From assembly GCF_004323635.1 (NCBI RefSeq), contig NZ_CP036515.1, positions 2,357,501 through 2,421,500 of the forward strand: a stretch of DNA of 64,000 bases, given 5' to 3'. The notes under the pieces are model-generated. The model was not told the origin of the DNA, made no database searches, and saw only the letters and a list, made by a program, of their open reading frames with translations. The DNA is from Lichenihabitans psoromatis (GTDB lineage Bacteria; Pseudomonadota; Alphaproteobacteria; Rhizobiales; Beijerinckiaceae). The position numbers and the translations under genes are program-made. This document shows positions 35,192 through 44,058 of the stretch, piece by piece (the stretch's first letter is position 1; every line of letters begins with the position of its first letter).

Positions 35192-35656
35192 ATGCGTAGA
35201 TTAATTTTGAGCACCGCTCTTGTGGCCATGACGGTGTCGCTTCCGCTCGTCGCGCAGGCGCAAGTCGTTCAGGGCACCGTGAACGGTGCACAGAATGGCG
35301 CTGATCAGGGGAATGCGGCGGCTGGCCCGCTCGGCGGGATCGTTGGCGGAGCCATCGGCGCCGGTGTCGGCGCAGCAACCGGCGCGGTCGGTACGGCCGG
35401 CAACATCGTCGGAGCCGTCCTCGGCGCCGACGACCGGCCGCGTTTTCACGACTATACCGTCCGTCAGCATCGCCGCTCCTATGACTGGCGCGATGGCGAT
35501 GTCCAGATCGGCGCTATCCTGCCGCCGCGCGGTGTCGTGCTCTATCCGGTTCCGGGTGAATTCCGTGTCGACCATCGCTACCGCTACGCGGTCGTGAACG
35601 ACAGGACCGTCATCGTTGACCCGCGCAGCCGCCGGATCGTCGACATCATCGATTGA
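35192..35656 (+). CDS. DUF1236 exported glycine-zipper protein
   Basis: 154 residues. Signal peptide MRRLILSTALVAMTVSLPLV with cleavage after AQA. Then a glycine-rich zipper (GPLGGIVGGAIGAGVGAATG) and a C-terminal DUF1236 segment (ILPPRGVVLYPVPGEF; YRYAVVNDRTVIVDPRSRRI). Found widely in Hyphomicrobiales as a periplasmic protein of unknown function. GGGGAA lies before the ATG, and a strong terminator stands 50 bases after the stop, so it is its own transcript. Confidence 0.85.
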   Translation: MRRLILSTALVAMTVSLPLVAQAQVVQGTVNGAQNGADQGNAAAGPLGGIVGGAIGAGVGAATGAVGTAGNIVGAVLGADDRPRFHDYTVRQHRRSYDWRDGDVQIGAILPPRGVVLYPVPGEFRVDHRYRYAVVNDRTVIVDPRSRRIVDIID

Positions 35657-35707
35657 TCGAACCCGTTAGGCTCGGATGATATCCTGCCCCGACGGATCAA
35701 AAACGAA

Positions 35708-35744
35708 AGGGCTGACCGGCATCAAGCCGGTCAGCCCTTTTTTT
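35708..35744 (+). terminator. Strong intrinsic terminator, probably bidirectional
   Basis: 13-base perfect stem AGGGCTGACCGGC / GCCGGTCAGCCCT with a 5-base loop, then T7. On the minus strand the same stem is followed by TTCGTTTTT, so it can also end the convergent SWIB transcript. Confidence 0.9.
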
Positions 35745-35820
35745 GGTCTCGCCACGCCCTTGAGCCTGGTGCCCAGTAGGCAGCAAAACTGAACGGCCTG
35801 CAATTCGTCGGCAGGTTGGC

Positions 35821-36177
35821 CTAAGACTTCAAATGGGGCGAGAGAAGCTTGTTCATTTCGAACATCGTCGCGCTATCCTTGCCGAAAATGACCTTCAGCT
35901 TGTCGTCGGCCAGAATTTCGCGCTTGTTCGCCGGGTTCTGCAAATTGTGCTTGCGAATGTGATCCCAGATCTTGCTGATCACCTCGGTACGCGGCATCGG
36001 CTCGTGACCCACGATGGCGCCAAGCTCCTTCGACGGCTGAACGGGCTTCATCAAGCCGGCGGCCGGCTTCTTGGCAGCGGGAGCCGCCGCCTTCGCCTTG
36101 GTGGCCTTCGCCTCTTTGGCCGGGGCTGCCGCAGCGGCCTTCTCGGCCGGAGCCTTGGTCTTGGGTGTGGTGGGCAT
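35821..36177 (-). CDS. SWIB/MDM2-domain protein with Lys/Ala-rich N-terminal tail
   Basis: 118 residues from ATG 36177 (AGGAAAGG upstream). Residues 1-45 are a low-complexity Ala/Lys/Pro tail resembling histone H1-like DNA-binding tails (PAKEAKATKAKAAAPAAKKP). Residues 45-118 form a SWIB domain (LMKPVQPSKELGAIVGHEPM, then KIWDHIRKHNLQNPANKR and the closing FGKDSATMFEMNKLLSPHL). SWIB is mainly eukaryotic chromatin-remodelling-associated, but such short forms occur in Alphaproteobacteria and Chlamydiae. A nucleoid-associated role is likely by composition; not experimentally established here. Confidence 0.88.
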   Translation of the reverse strand: MPTTPKTKAPAEKAAAAAPAKEAKATKAKAAAPAAKKPAAGLMKPVQPSKELGAIVGHEPMPRTEVISKIWDHIRKHNLQNPANKREILADDKLKVIFGKDSATMFEMNKLLSPHLKS

Positions 36178-36470
36178 GATCACCTTTCCTATATGTCCGG
36201 GCTGACGGGAACCGCCGCCATTCTCTGTAACAAAGAAGACGCGAAATAAACGCAACTGTCGATGGCAAATTCAGATTGCACGAACCATCACGGACTTCCA
36301 CATCGGCATTCGATCGCGACGCGCACCGAACACCGACCAGAGAGAGACGCGACGAGGGGACGTTGCCCCCCTCTGGATCTGCCGGGACGTTATCGGGCGT
36401 CCAAAAGCCCGTCAACGCAACCGACGGGCTTCATTGCGTAAAATCCAGTAGGTTTGGGCTCTTCTTTCGC

Positions 36471-38318
36471 TCAAAGCGCCGCAAAGATGCTGGCGCCCCC
36501 ATCGGCAGGCCCGACTGCGGCTCGAAACGGAGCGAATAATTCTCGTCCGGTGCCGAAGTGAGATGGTGTGAGATCGGCTGTCGCAAGCGGCCGGGCGGCC
36601 CATTCGGCGGCATCGACCAGCACATCGAGCCGGCCACTCACGGCATCGACCCGCAGCATGTCGCCGTCGCGCAACTTGGCGATATCGCCGCCTTCGGCCG
36701 CTTCCGGCGTCACATGGATCGCGGCCGGCACCTTTCCGGAGGCGCCGGAGAGCCGTCCGTCGGTGACGAGAGCGACCTTGAGGCCCCGGTCCTGCAACAC
36801 GCCAAGCGGCGGCATCAGCTTATGCAACTCCGGCATCCCGTTCGCTTTGGGACCTTGGAAGCGCACGACCGCGATCATGTCGCTCGTCAGTTCACCGGCC
36901 CGGAAGGCGCTCTGCAGCTCCTCCTGCGTGTGGAAGATGCGAACCGGTGCTTCGATCGCATGGCGTTCGGCCTTGATGGCCGACGTCTTGATGATGGCGC
37001 GTCCGATATTGCCGGCCAGCATCTTCAACCCGCCGGTTGGGGCGAAGGGGTCTGCCGCGCCGCGCAGCACGGTCTCGTCCGCGCTTGTGCCTGCTCCGTC
37101 GCGCCAGGTCAGGTGACCGTCATGACCGAGCACCGGCTCGCGCGTGTAGGAGTCGAGCCCCTCGCCATTGACGGTGGCGACATCGGGGTGCAGCAGGCCG
37201 GCATCGAGCAATTCGCCGATCACGACAGCCATGCCGCCAGCCGCGTGGAAGTGGTTCACGTCGGCCTTCCCGTTCGGATAGACGCGGGTCAACAGCGGCA
37301 CCACCTCGGCGAGATCGGAGAAGTCGTCCCAGGTCAGTTTGATGCCGGCCGCTGCCGCCATGGCGACGAGATGCAGCGTGTGATTGGTGGATCCGCCTGT
37401 CGCATGCAGGCCGATGATGCTGTTGACGAAGGCTTTTTCGTCGAGCATGCGGCCGAGCGGCGTATAGGCGTTGCCAAGCGCGGTGATTTCCATGGCGCGC
37501 TTGGCGGCGGCCTTGGTCAAGGCGTCGCGTAACGGCGTGTTCGGATTGACGAAGGAGGCACCGGGCAGGTGAAGGCCCATGATCTCCATCATCATCTGAT
37601 TGGTATTGGCGGTTCCGTAAAATGTGCACGTGCCGGGACCGTGATAGGCGGCGGCTTCCGACTCGAGCAGCGCGTCGCGATTGACCTTACCCTCCGCGAA
37701 TAATTGCCGAATTTTGGACTTCTCGTCGTTCGGTAGGCCCGATGTCATCGGCCCCGCCGGAATGAACACCGCGGGCAAATGGCCGAATGCCAGCGCGCCG
37801 ATCACGAGGCCCGGCACGATCTTGTCGCAGATCCCGAGATAGACGGACGAATCGAAGGTTTGATGCGAGAGCGCGACGGCCGTCGACAGCGCGATCACCT
37901 CGCGCGAGAACAGCGACAATTCCATGCCGTCCTCGCCTTGTGTGACGCCGTCGCACATGGCCGGAACGCCCCCTGCGACCTGCGCGACGCCGCCCGCCTC
38001 GCGCGCCGCCGCGCGGATCATCTCGGGGTAGGTTTCATAGGGCTGGTGGGCCGACAGCATGTCGTTATAGGCAGTGACGATCGCCAGATTGGCACCATGG
38101 CCACTGCGGAGCATGGCCTTGTCGGCCGGCCCGCAGGCCGCGAAGCCATGCGCCTGATTGGCACAACCGAGACCCTGTCGTTTCGGTCCCGCTGCCGCGG
38201 CCGCGTCGATCCTGTCGAGATAGCGCGCACGCGGACCGCGGCTCCGCTCCGTGATCCGCTGCGTCACCTCGCCGACGCGGGCCTGCAGAGGAGAGCGTGG
38301 TCTTGGCATCTGGGTCAT
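36471..38318 (-). CDS. edd: 6-phosphogluconate dehydratase
   Basis: 615 residues, typical length. IlvD/Edd family: iron-sulfur cysteines in [19 protein letters not shown] and in [11 protein letters not shown], plus the C-terminal [39 protein letters not shown] at the N terminus and [16 protein letters not shown] favour Edd over dihydroxyacid dehydratase. Converts 6-phosphogluconate to 2-keto-3-deoxy-6-phosphogluconate in the Entner-Doudoroff pathway. eda and zwf are not in the window. GAGAGG precedes the ATG. Confidence 0.95.
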   Translation of the reverse strand: MTQMPRPRSPLQARVGEVTQRITERSRGPRARYLDRIDAAAAAGPKRQGLGCANQAHGFAACGPADKAMLRSGHGANLAIVTAYNDMLSAHQPYETYPEMIRAAAREAGGVAQVAGGVPAMCDGVTQGEDGMELSLFSREVIALSTAVALSHQTFDSSVYLGICDKIVPGLVIGALAFGHLPAVFIPAGPMTSGLPNDEKSKIRQLFAEGKVNRDALLESEAAAYHGPGTCTFYGTANTNQMMMEIMGLHLPGASFVNPNTPLRDALTKAAAKRAMEITALGNAYTPLGRMLDEKAFVNSIIGLHATGGSTNHTLHLVAMAAAAGIKLTWDDFSDLAEVVPLLTRVYPNGKADVNHFHAAGGMAVVIGELLDAGLLHPDVATVNGEGLDSYTREPVLGHDGHLTWRDGAGTSADETVLRGAADPFAPTGGLKMLAGNIGRAIIKTSAIKAERHAIEAPVRIFHTQEELQSAFRAGELTSDMIAVVRFQGPKANGMPELHKLMPPLGVLQDRGLKVALVTDGRLSGASGKVPAAIHVTPEAAEGGDIAKLRDGDMLRVDAVSGRLDVLVDAAEWAARPLATADLTPSHFGTGRELFAPFRAAVGPADGGASIFAAL

Positions 38319-38470
38319 AACGGTCCTCTCGGATGCGACTGTCGGGCCGAAGCCGGGTGGGTTACCGGCAAAACGTTTTATTCCGGTACTCCACGCCTGC
38401 CATATCGCTTTGGCTAAACCATGTCAGCCTCGGCGTGCGCGCGGTGCAACGGTCCCGGTCAGGACCGGTG

Positions 38471-39574
38471 TCACGCGATCCCCAACAGGCGTCGGTTGCG
38501 CGCGTCGTCCGGCGCGGTGCCGGCAAAATCGTCGAAAGCGCGTTCGGTGACCCGGATGATGTGGGCCGCTATGAACTCGGCGCCTTCGCGAGCGCCGTCT
38601 TCTGGATGCTTGAGGCAACATTCCCACTCGAGGACCGCCCAGCTCTCGTAGCCATATTGCGCCATTTTCGAGAAGATGCCCAAGAAATCGACATGTCCAT
38701 CGCCCAACGATCGAAACCGGGCCGCTCGATCGATCCACGGTTGAAAGCCGGAGTAGAAGCCCTGTCGGCCGGTCGGGTTGAATTCCGCATCCTTGACGTG
38801 AAACGCCTTGATGCGCTCGTGGTAGATGTCGATGAAGCTGAGATAATCGAGGCCCTGCAGCAGGAAGTGCGAGGGATCGTAATTGATGTTGCATCTCGGA
38901 TGATCGTTGGCGGCCGCCAAGAACATCTCGAACGTGACGCCGTCGAACACGTCTTCGCCCGGATGGAGCTCGAAGCCGATGTCGCAGCCGGCCTCGTCAT
39001 AGGCATTGAAGATCGGCACCCAGCGGCGGGCGAGTTCGGCGAAGCTCGTCTCGATCAATCCCGCCGGACGCTGTGGCCACGGATAGACGAAGGGCCAGGC
39101 GAGCGCGCCGGTGAACGACACGCTGGTGGTCAGCCCAAGATGGCGAGACGCCTTGGCGGCATGTTTCAACTGTTCGACGGCCCACGCCTGACGCGCCGAC
39201 GGGTTGCCGCGCATAGCGGCCGGCGCAAAGGCATCGAACGCATCGTCGAAGGCTGGGTTCACGGCGACCAACTGGCCCTGCAGATGCGTCGAGAGTTCCG
39301 TGATCGAAAGCCCATGGCTCGCCACGAGACCGGCGATCTCGTCGGCGTAGCTTTTCGAGGTCGCTGCCTTCTCGAGATCGAAGAGCCGTATATCCCAGGT
39401 CGGGATCTGCACGCCCTTATAGCCGAGGCCGGCGGCCCAGCCGCAGATCGCATCGAGGGAGTTGAACGGCGCAGCGTCGCCGGCGAATTGCGCCAGAAAA
39501 AGGCCGGGTCCCTTCATGGTGGCGGGACCTTTGTGTTTCGGACCGCCGGGTTTCAGAGCGTCGATGCTGGACAT
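38471..39574 (-). CDS. Sugar phosphate isomerase/epimerase (AP_endonuc_2 TIM barrel)
   Basis: 367 residues from ATG 39574 with GAGGAAA upstream. Xylose-isomerase-like TIM barrel: LGYKGVQIPTWDIRLFDLEK near the start, metal-binding Glu/His in DIGFELHPGEDVFDGVTF, NINYDPSHFLLQGLDYL, IKAFHVKDAEFNPTG and VLEWECCLKHPEDG. Such proteins epimerise or isomerise sugars or inositol derivatives; the specific substrate cannot be read. Lies upstream of edd on the same strand with 152 bases between, so it may feed carbohydrate metabolism with it. Confidence 0.85.
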   Translation of the reverse strand: MSSIDALKPGGPKHKGPATMKGPGLFLAQFAGDAAPFNSLDAICGWAAGLGYKGVQIPTWDIRLFDLEKAATSKSYADEIAGLVASHGLSITELSTHLQGQLVAVNPAFDDAFDAFAPAAMRGNPSARQAWAVEQLKHAAKASRHLGLTTSVSFTGALAWPFVYPWPQRPAGLIETSFAELARRWVPIFNAYDEAGCDIGFELHPGEDVFDGVTFEMFLAAANDHPRCNINYDPSHFLLQGLDYLSFIDIYHERIKAFHVKDAEFNPTGRQGFYSGFQPWIDRAARFRSLGDGHVDFLGIFSKMAQYGYESWAVLEWECCLKHPEDGAREGAEFIAAHIIRVTERAFDDFAGTAPDDARNRRLLGIA

Positions 39575-39751
39575 GGTGTCGTTTCCTCAAAGGGTCGGAA
39601 CGTTTGCCGTCTTCTCGACTTTGCTGTCTGCGGCTTGTCGTGCACAGGTTTCGGCGAGATCGTTCATGGACTCAAGGGGAGAAGGCGTGATGCGACGCGG
39701 TCGCATCAACCTGTTCCTTGTCCCGGCCCGACCCTCGACCTAAGAGAGCGT

Positions 39752-41221
39752 ATGTCTGAGCTCAAAACCCATCGACCGCTTGTTCTTGCCTCGATCATGG
39801 CTGCCATGTTCATGGTCGCGATCGAAGCCACGATCGTGGCCACCGCTATGCCGCAGATTGTCGGCCAACTCGGCGGATTACAATTTTACAGTTGGGTCTT
39901 TTCGGCCTTCCTGTTGACCCAGACCGCCACCACGGTCGTGTTCGGCAAATTATCCGATCTCTTCGGTCGCAAGGCGGTGTTGCTGGCCGGGATCGCCGTC
40001 TTTCTGGTCGGATCGGTGCTCTGCGGCTTCGCTTGGTCGATGCCGTCGATGATCGTCTTTCGTCTCATCCAGGGTGTCGGGGCCGGAGCGATCCAGCCGG
40101 TTGGCATGACGGTGGTGGGGGATCTTTATTCGGCGCAGGAGCGCGGTAAGATCCAGGGCTATCTCGCCAGCGTCTGGGCCATTTCGGCCGTGGTCGGGCC
40201 GCTTGCGGGCGGTCTCATCATCCAGCATGCGTCCTGGGCCTGGATCTTCTGGATCAACGTGCCGCTTGGGCTGCTGGCCGCGGTCGGCTTCGTGCGCTAC
40301 CTCCACGAGGACATCGATCGGGACCATCGGCGGTCGATCGACTATACCGGAGCCGCCCTGTTTACGGTCGCGATCGCCTCCATGATGGTTGCATTGACCG
40401 ATGTTTCGACGGCGCCATGGCTACAAACCAGCCTCGTAACCGCGCTTTTCGTGGTGAGCGCGACCCTCTTCATCATGCAGGAGCGCCGGGCACCAGAGCC
40501 GATGATCGCGCTCGAACTCTGGGCGCGACGCCCGATCGCGGCCGCGAATGGGGCATCGTTGCTGGCCGGCATGGCCCTGATCGGGCTGACGACCTTTCTG
40601 CCCATGTATGTGCAGGGCGTCATGCAGCAGTCGCCGCTGGTGGCGGGTTTCGCGCTGACCATGATGGTGCTCGGCTGGCCGATCGGCGCGACGCTGGCGG
40701 CCAGGATCCTCGGCCGTTTCGGGATCCGCCGGGTGCTTTTGGCTGGCAGCTTGCTGATGCCCGTCGGTGCCGTGGTGTTTGCCTCGCTTGGCCCAAATAG
40801 TTCTCCGGTCGTTGCGGGGATCGGATCGCTGATCATGGGCTTTGGTATGGGGCTGCTGAGCACGACCTCTCTGGTGCTGATCCAGGAGATCGTCGATTGG
40901 TCGCAGCGCGGCAGCGCGACTGCGTCGAATATCTTTGCCCGCAACCTTGGCAGCACGCTCGGTGCCACGGTGTTCGGTGCGGTGCTGAATTACGGTCTCG
41001 CCCGATCAGGTTCGGCAAACGGCGTGTCGTCGGAGGATCTGCGCCGCCTCCTCGACGGTTCGGCCGCGTCGGCCGGCCTGGATGCCTCGGTCCGGGCCGT
41101 GCTCGAGCACTCGTTACATCTGACGTTCCTGGCCGTGCTTGTCGTCGCGATCGTGACGGTCGGTTTTGCGGCTCTGGTTCCCGCCATCACGCTGGCACGT
41201 CGCCCCGCACCAGCCAATTGA
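39752..41221 (+). CDS. MFS drug exporter, DHA2 (14-helix EmrB-like) family
   Basis: 489 residues from ATG 39752 (AAGAGAG upstream). About 14 hydrophobic helices. Motif A-like FGKLSDLFGRKAVLLAGI after helix 2, motif C-like WAISAVVGPLAGGLIIQHAS in helix 5 (antiporter signature), and the early MVAIEATIVATAMPQI typical of DHA2. Proton-driven efflux of drugs or metabolites from the inner membrane. No EmrA-type partner next to it. The frame stays open far upstream (to 38333), but that part is antisense to the isomerase gene and is not coding. Confidence 0.88.
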   Translation: MSELKTHRPLVLASIMAAMFMVAIEATIVATAMPQIVGQLGGLQFYSWVFSAFLLTQTATTVVFGKLSDLFGRKAVLLAGIAVFLVGSVLCGFAWSMPSMIVFRLIQGVGAGAIQPVGMTVVGDLYSAQERGKIQGYLASVWAISAVVGPLAGGLIIQHASWAWIFWINVPLGLLAAVGFVRYLHEDIDRDHRRSIDYTGAALFTVAIASMMVALTDVSTAPWLQTSLVTALFVVSATLFIMQERRAPEPMIALELWARRPIAAANGASLLAGMALIGLTTFLPMYVQGVMQQSPLVAGFALTMMVLGWPIGATLAARILGRFGIRRVLLAGSLLMPVGAVVFASLGPNSSPVVAGIGSLIMGFGMGLLSTTSLVLIQEIVDWSQRGSATASNIFARNLGSTLGATVFGAVLNYGLARSGSANGVSSEDLRRLLDGSAASAGLDASVRAVLEHSLHLTFLAVLVVAIVTVGFAALVPAITLARRPAPAN

Positions 41222-41258
41222 TGGCTGGGTCGGCCATCCGGGGGGCGGAAGTGACGCC

Positions 41259-42041
41259 ATGCTGATGTGGACGCTGCTTGAGACCGCGAAAGTGCCGGGC
41301 GATACAGCAGAATTGCGCCTCATGCAGCGCGGCGACGAGTTTCTGATCAAGCTCGACCGGATCGACCTGATGGGAACGCGGATGCGCGGATCCGAGGAGG
41401 CTTTGGCGCGGCTCGGCTGTGCTAACCTCGAGATGGTCGCCAAACCACGCATTCTGATCGGTGGTCTCGGGATGGGGTTCACGCTTCGCGCCGTGCTGGA
41501 TCTCGCCCGACCTGCGGCGCGCGTCGAGGTGGCCGAACTGGTTCCTGCGGTCGTGACCTGGGCGAGAGGGCCGCTGGCGAGCGTGTTCGGCGAGAGCCTC
41601 GACGATCCGCGCCTCACCCTCCATGTCGCCGACGTCGGCGCCATCATGCGGGCCGGCCTCGGCGCCTATGATGCGATTCTGCTCGATGTCGACAATGGTC
41701 CTGAAGGACTGACCCGGCAGGCCAATGACAGCCTCTACGGATATGCGGGACTGCGCGATGCCTTTGCGGCGGTGCGGCCGGGCGGCATCGTCGCGGTTTG
41801 GTCCGCCGGGCCGGACCGCGCCTTTACGCAGCGGCTCCGCCAGACCGGCTTCGAGGTTGATGAAGTGACGGTGCGAGGGCATCGCAACCGCGGTCCGCGT
41901 CACCTGATCTGGGTGGCGACACGGCCGTTGGGACGCCCGAAGGCGATCAAGCCGGCGGTTCCGACAGGCGCGCGGGCGAAAGCGCTGACCAAAGCCACGA
42001 AGCCAAAAAGGGTGAATAAATCTAGTAATTCGGTGGACTAA
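41259..42041 (+). CDS. Spermidine synthase-like methyltransferase-fold protein
   Basis: 260 residues from ATG 41259. Rossmann motif RILIGGLGMGFTLRAVLDLA near residue 65, then VEVAELVPAVVTWARGPL and YDAILLDVDNGPEGLT, the usual order of spermidine synthase/SpeE-like proteins. The aminopropyl-binding Asp/Tyr region is not obviously complete, and a basic Lys-rich tail (about 230-260) is appended. Such orphans are annotated SpeE-like in many Hyphomicrobiales without proven activity. Starts 37 bases after the exporter, likely same transcript. Confidence 0.75.
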   Translation: MLMWTLLETAKVPGDTAELRLMQRGDEFLIKLDRIDLMGTRMRGSEEALARLGCANLEMVAKPRILIGGLGMGFTLRAVLDLARPAARVEVAELVPAVVTWARGPLASVFGESLDDPRLTLHVADVGAIMRAGLGAYDAILLDVDNGPEGLTRQANDSLYGYAGLRDAFAAVRPGGIVAVWSAGPDRAFTQRLRQTGFEVDEVTVRGHRNRGPRHLIWVATRPLGRPKAIKPAVPTGARAKALTKATKPKRVNKSSNSVD

Positions 42042-42113
42042 GAGAGCAGGCGCAATTAGGTTAGGCTCCATGGTCGCGGATCGTGTTCCGCCCTCTGCAA
42101 CGGGAGCCTTTCA

Positions 42114-42215
42114 ATGTCGCGTGATCGCACGCCCTTGCGGCTCGCTGAGCAGCGGGCCAATACACTACCGATTGTCACGCGCGCCCTGACGGCACGCCTT
42201 TTGAAAGCGGCCTAA
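42114..42215 (+). CDS. Candidate 33-aa leader peptide upstream of the sulfur operon
   Basis: ATG 42114 to TAA 42215, preceded by CGGGAGCC at a good spacing. It reads MSRDRTPLRLAEQRANTLPI followed by VTRALTARLLKAA, an Arg/Leu-rich peptide, and ends 32 bases before the flavin reductase ATG. No domain recognised. A translated leader controlling the downstream sulfonate genes is possible; coding status is unproven. Confidence 0.4.
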   Translation: MSRDRTPLRLAEQRANTLPIVTRALTARLLKAA

Positions 42216-42247
42216 GCCACGCGCCGTCGCCGCAACTCTGGTGTCCC

Positions 42248-42769
42248 ATGTCAGACGTCCTCAACATGCCTGAAACCGATCATTCCTTCGCGCTGCGGCA
42301 AGCCATGCGCCACATGGCAGGCGGCGTCTGCGTCATCACGGCCGGTACTGGCGTCGAGCGGGCCGGATTGACCGTGACCTCGGCCACGTCCTTGTCGATG
42401 GAGCCGCCCACCATGCTGATCTGTGTCAACAGAACCGCATCGGCTTGGGCCATCATCCGGAAGCACGGGCATTTCGTGGTCAATATCCTCTCGGCTCATC
42501 AAGAGGATGTGGCGTCTCGCTTTGCCGGCCGAGACGGCGTCAAAGGAGCGGCGCGTTATGATGGTGCCGACTGGGATGTGCTCGGCAGCGGCGCGAGCGG
42601 CCTCCGCGGGGCGCTCGCGGTGATCGATTGCGCCGTGGACGAGATCATCGAACGCCACAGTCACGGGATCATCATCGGAGCGGTCAAATCCGTCACGCTG
42701 GGCGAGGGCCCAAATCATGATCCGCTCGTTTATGGTCATGGGCGCTTTGCGGCCCTTCGGCTTCCCTGA
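42248..42769 (+). CDS. Flavin reductase (NADPH:FMN, Flavin_Reduct family)
   Basis: 173 residues. Typical flavin-reductase-like start (FALRQAMRHMAGGVCVITAG), LTVTSATSLSMEPPTMLICV, GHFVVNILSAHQEDVASRFAG, and the closing HDPLVYGHGRFAAL. Supplies reduced FMN for the two-component monooxygenases encoded directly downstream (SsuD-like and NtaA/DszA-like). The 54-base gap to ssuD supports an operon. Confidence 0.88.
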   Translation: MSDVLNMPETDHSFALRQAMRHMAGGVCVITAGTGVERAGLTVTSATSLSMEPPTMLICVNRTASAWAIIRKHGHFVVNILSAHQEDVASRFAGRDGVKGAARYDGADWDVLGSGASGLRGALAVIDCAVDEIIERHSHGIIIGAVKSVTLGEGPNHDPLVYGHGRFAALRLP

Positions 42770-42823
42770 TCGACCTGACTGCCTCGGTCCGAGACACGAT
42801 GACCGATCGCTCGTGAGTATGCC

Positions 42824-44038
42824 ATGACCCAATCCGACCTCCAATCCGACCTCCAATCCGACCTGCCGCCCGCCGCCACCGAAACTGACATCCTGTGGTT
42901 CCTGCCAACCCATGGCGATGGTCGTTACCTCGGCAGCGAAGTCGGTGCGCGACATGTTTCGCTTGCCTATCTCGGCGAGATCGCCCGGGCGGCGGATGAT
43001 CTCGGCTATTTCGGCGTGTTGCTGCCGACGGGCCGCTCCTGCGAGGATTCGTGGGTCATCGCCTCGGCCATGGTGCCGCTGACGGAGCGGCTCCGGTTTC
43101 TCGTCGCGGTTCGACCCGGCCTGCAGGAACCCGCCGTCGCGGCCCGCATGACCGCGACGCTCGATCGCATCTCGAACGGGCGCTTGCTCATCAACGTCGT
43201 GACCGGGGGCGACCCGATCGAAGCCAAGGGCGACGGCATCTTCGGCAGCCACGCGGATCGTTATGCGGTCACGGACGAGTTCTTGACGATCTACCGGCAG
43301 CTTCTCCGCATGGAGGACACCAGTTTCCAGGGGCGGCACCTCCGTATCGAAAAAGGGCAGTTGCTCTATCCACCCGTGCAGGATCCTTATCCGCCGCTCT
43401 ATTTCGGCGGATCGTCCGAGGTCGGCATGCAGGTCGCGGCCGACCACGTCGATACCTATCTGACATGGGGCGAGCCACCTGCCGATGTGGCCGACAAGCT
43501 GCGCGCCGCCAAAGCCGTCGCTGAAACGCGCGGGCGCACCTTCTCCTATGGAATCCGTCTGCACGTGATCGTGCGCGAAACATCCGAAGAGGCCTGGTCG
43601 GCGGCGGCGGACCTCATCAAACATGTCGACGATGAGACCATTGCGTCCGCCCAGAAGACCTTCTCGCGTTATGATTCGGTCGGCCAGCAACGGATGGCCA
43701 AGCTGCATGGCGGCAATCGCGACAAGCTCGAGGTGAGCCCGAACCTCTGGGCCGGCGTCGGTCTCGTGCGCGGCGGGGCCGGCACGGCGCTGGTCGGTAA
43801 TCCGGACGAAGTCGCCGAGCGCATCAAGGAGTATATGGCGCTCGGGATCGATCGCTTCATTCTGTCCGGATATCCACATCTTGAGGAATGCTATCGTTTC
43901 GCCGAACTGGTATTCCCGAAATTACCACTGAAGAAAACGACGGGACGCGACAGGGGGCCGGCCAAGAATGCTGGCCCGTTCGGTGAAGTCATCGCCAACG
44001 TGGTGGCGCCCTCGCATCGCAAGACGGCGGCCGGCTGA
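42824..44038 (+). CDS. ssuD: FMNH2-dependent alkanesulfonate monooxygenase
   Basis: 404 residues. Luciferase-like TIM barrel of the SsuD type: [13 protein letters not shown] at the N terminus, [59 protein letters not shown], and [20 protein letters not shown]. Uses FMNH2 and O2 to release sulfite from alkanesulfonates, a sulfur-starvation function. The extreme N terminus contains a threefold QSDL repeat encoded by a 12-base tandem repeat, absent from typical SsuD. No ssuABC transporter genes follow. Confidence 0.88.
   Translation: MTQSDLQSDLQSDLPPAATETDILWFLPTHGDGRYLGSEVGARHVSLAYLGEIARAADDLGYFGVLLPTGRSCEDSWVIASAMVPLTERLRFLVAVRPGLQEPAVAARMTATLDRISNGRLLINVVTGGDPIEAKGDGIFGSHADRYAVTDEFLTIYRQLLRMEDTSFQGRHLRIEKGQLLYPPVQDPYPPLYFGGSSEVGMQVAADHVDTYLTWGEPPADVADKLRAAKAVAETRGRTFSYGIRLHVIVRETSEEAWSAAADLIKHVDDETIASAQKTFSRYDSVGQQRMAKLHGGNRDKLEVSPNLWAGVGLVRGGAGTALVGNPDEVAERIKEYMALGIDRFILSGYPHLEECYRFAELVFPKLPLKKTTGRDRGPAKNAGPFGEVIANVVAPSHRKTAAG
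42830..42865 (+). repeat. 12-base tandem repeat x3 inside ssuD
   Basis: CAATCCGACCT(C/G) repeated three times without gaps, encoding Gln-Ser-Asp-Leu three times directly after Met-Thr. The unit is a multiple of three, so copy changes keep the frame. Sited where slippage would alter only the disordered N terminus. Confidence 0.85.
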
Positions 44039-44058
44039 CCATCACGAGAGGAAGCGCC

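Noticed and set aside
38333..41221. 962-codon open plus-strand frame including the MFS exporter
   Set aside because: Only 39752-41221 shows transporter sequence; the upstream part is antisense to the isomerase/epimerase gene and is low in codon quality, a by-product of high GC.
42042..42247. Sulfur-responsive riboswitch (SAM type) before the organosulfur operon
   Set aside because: No conserved SAM-riboswitch core or expression platform could be recognised; a short leader open frame explains the region better.
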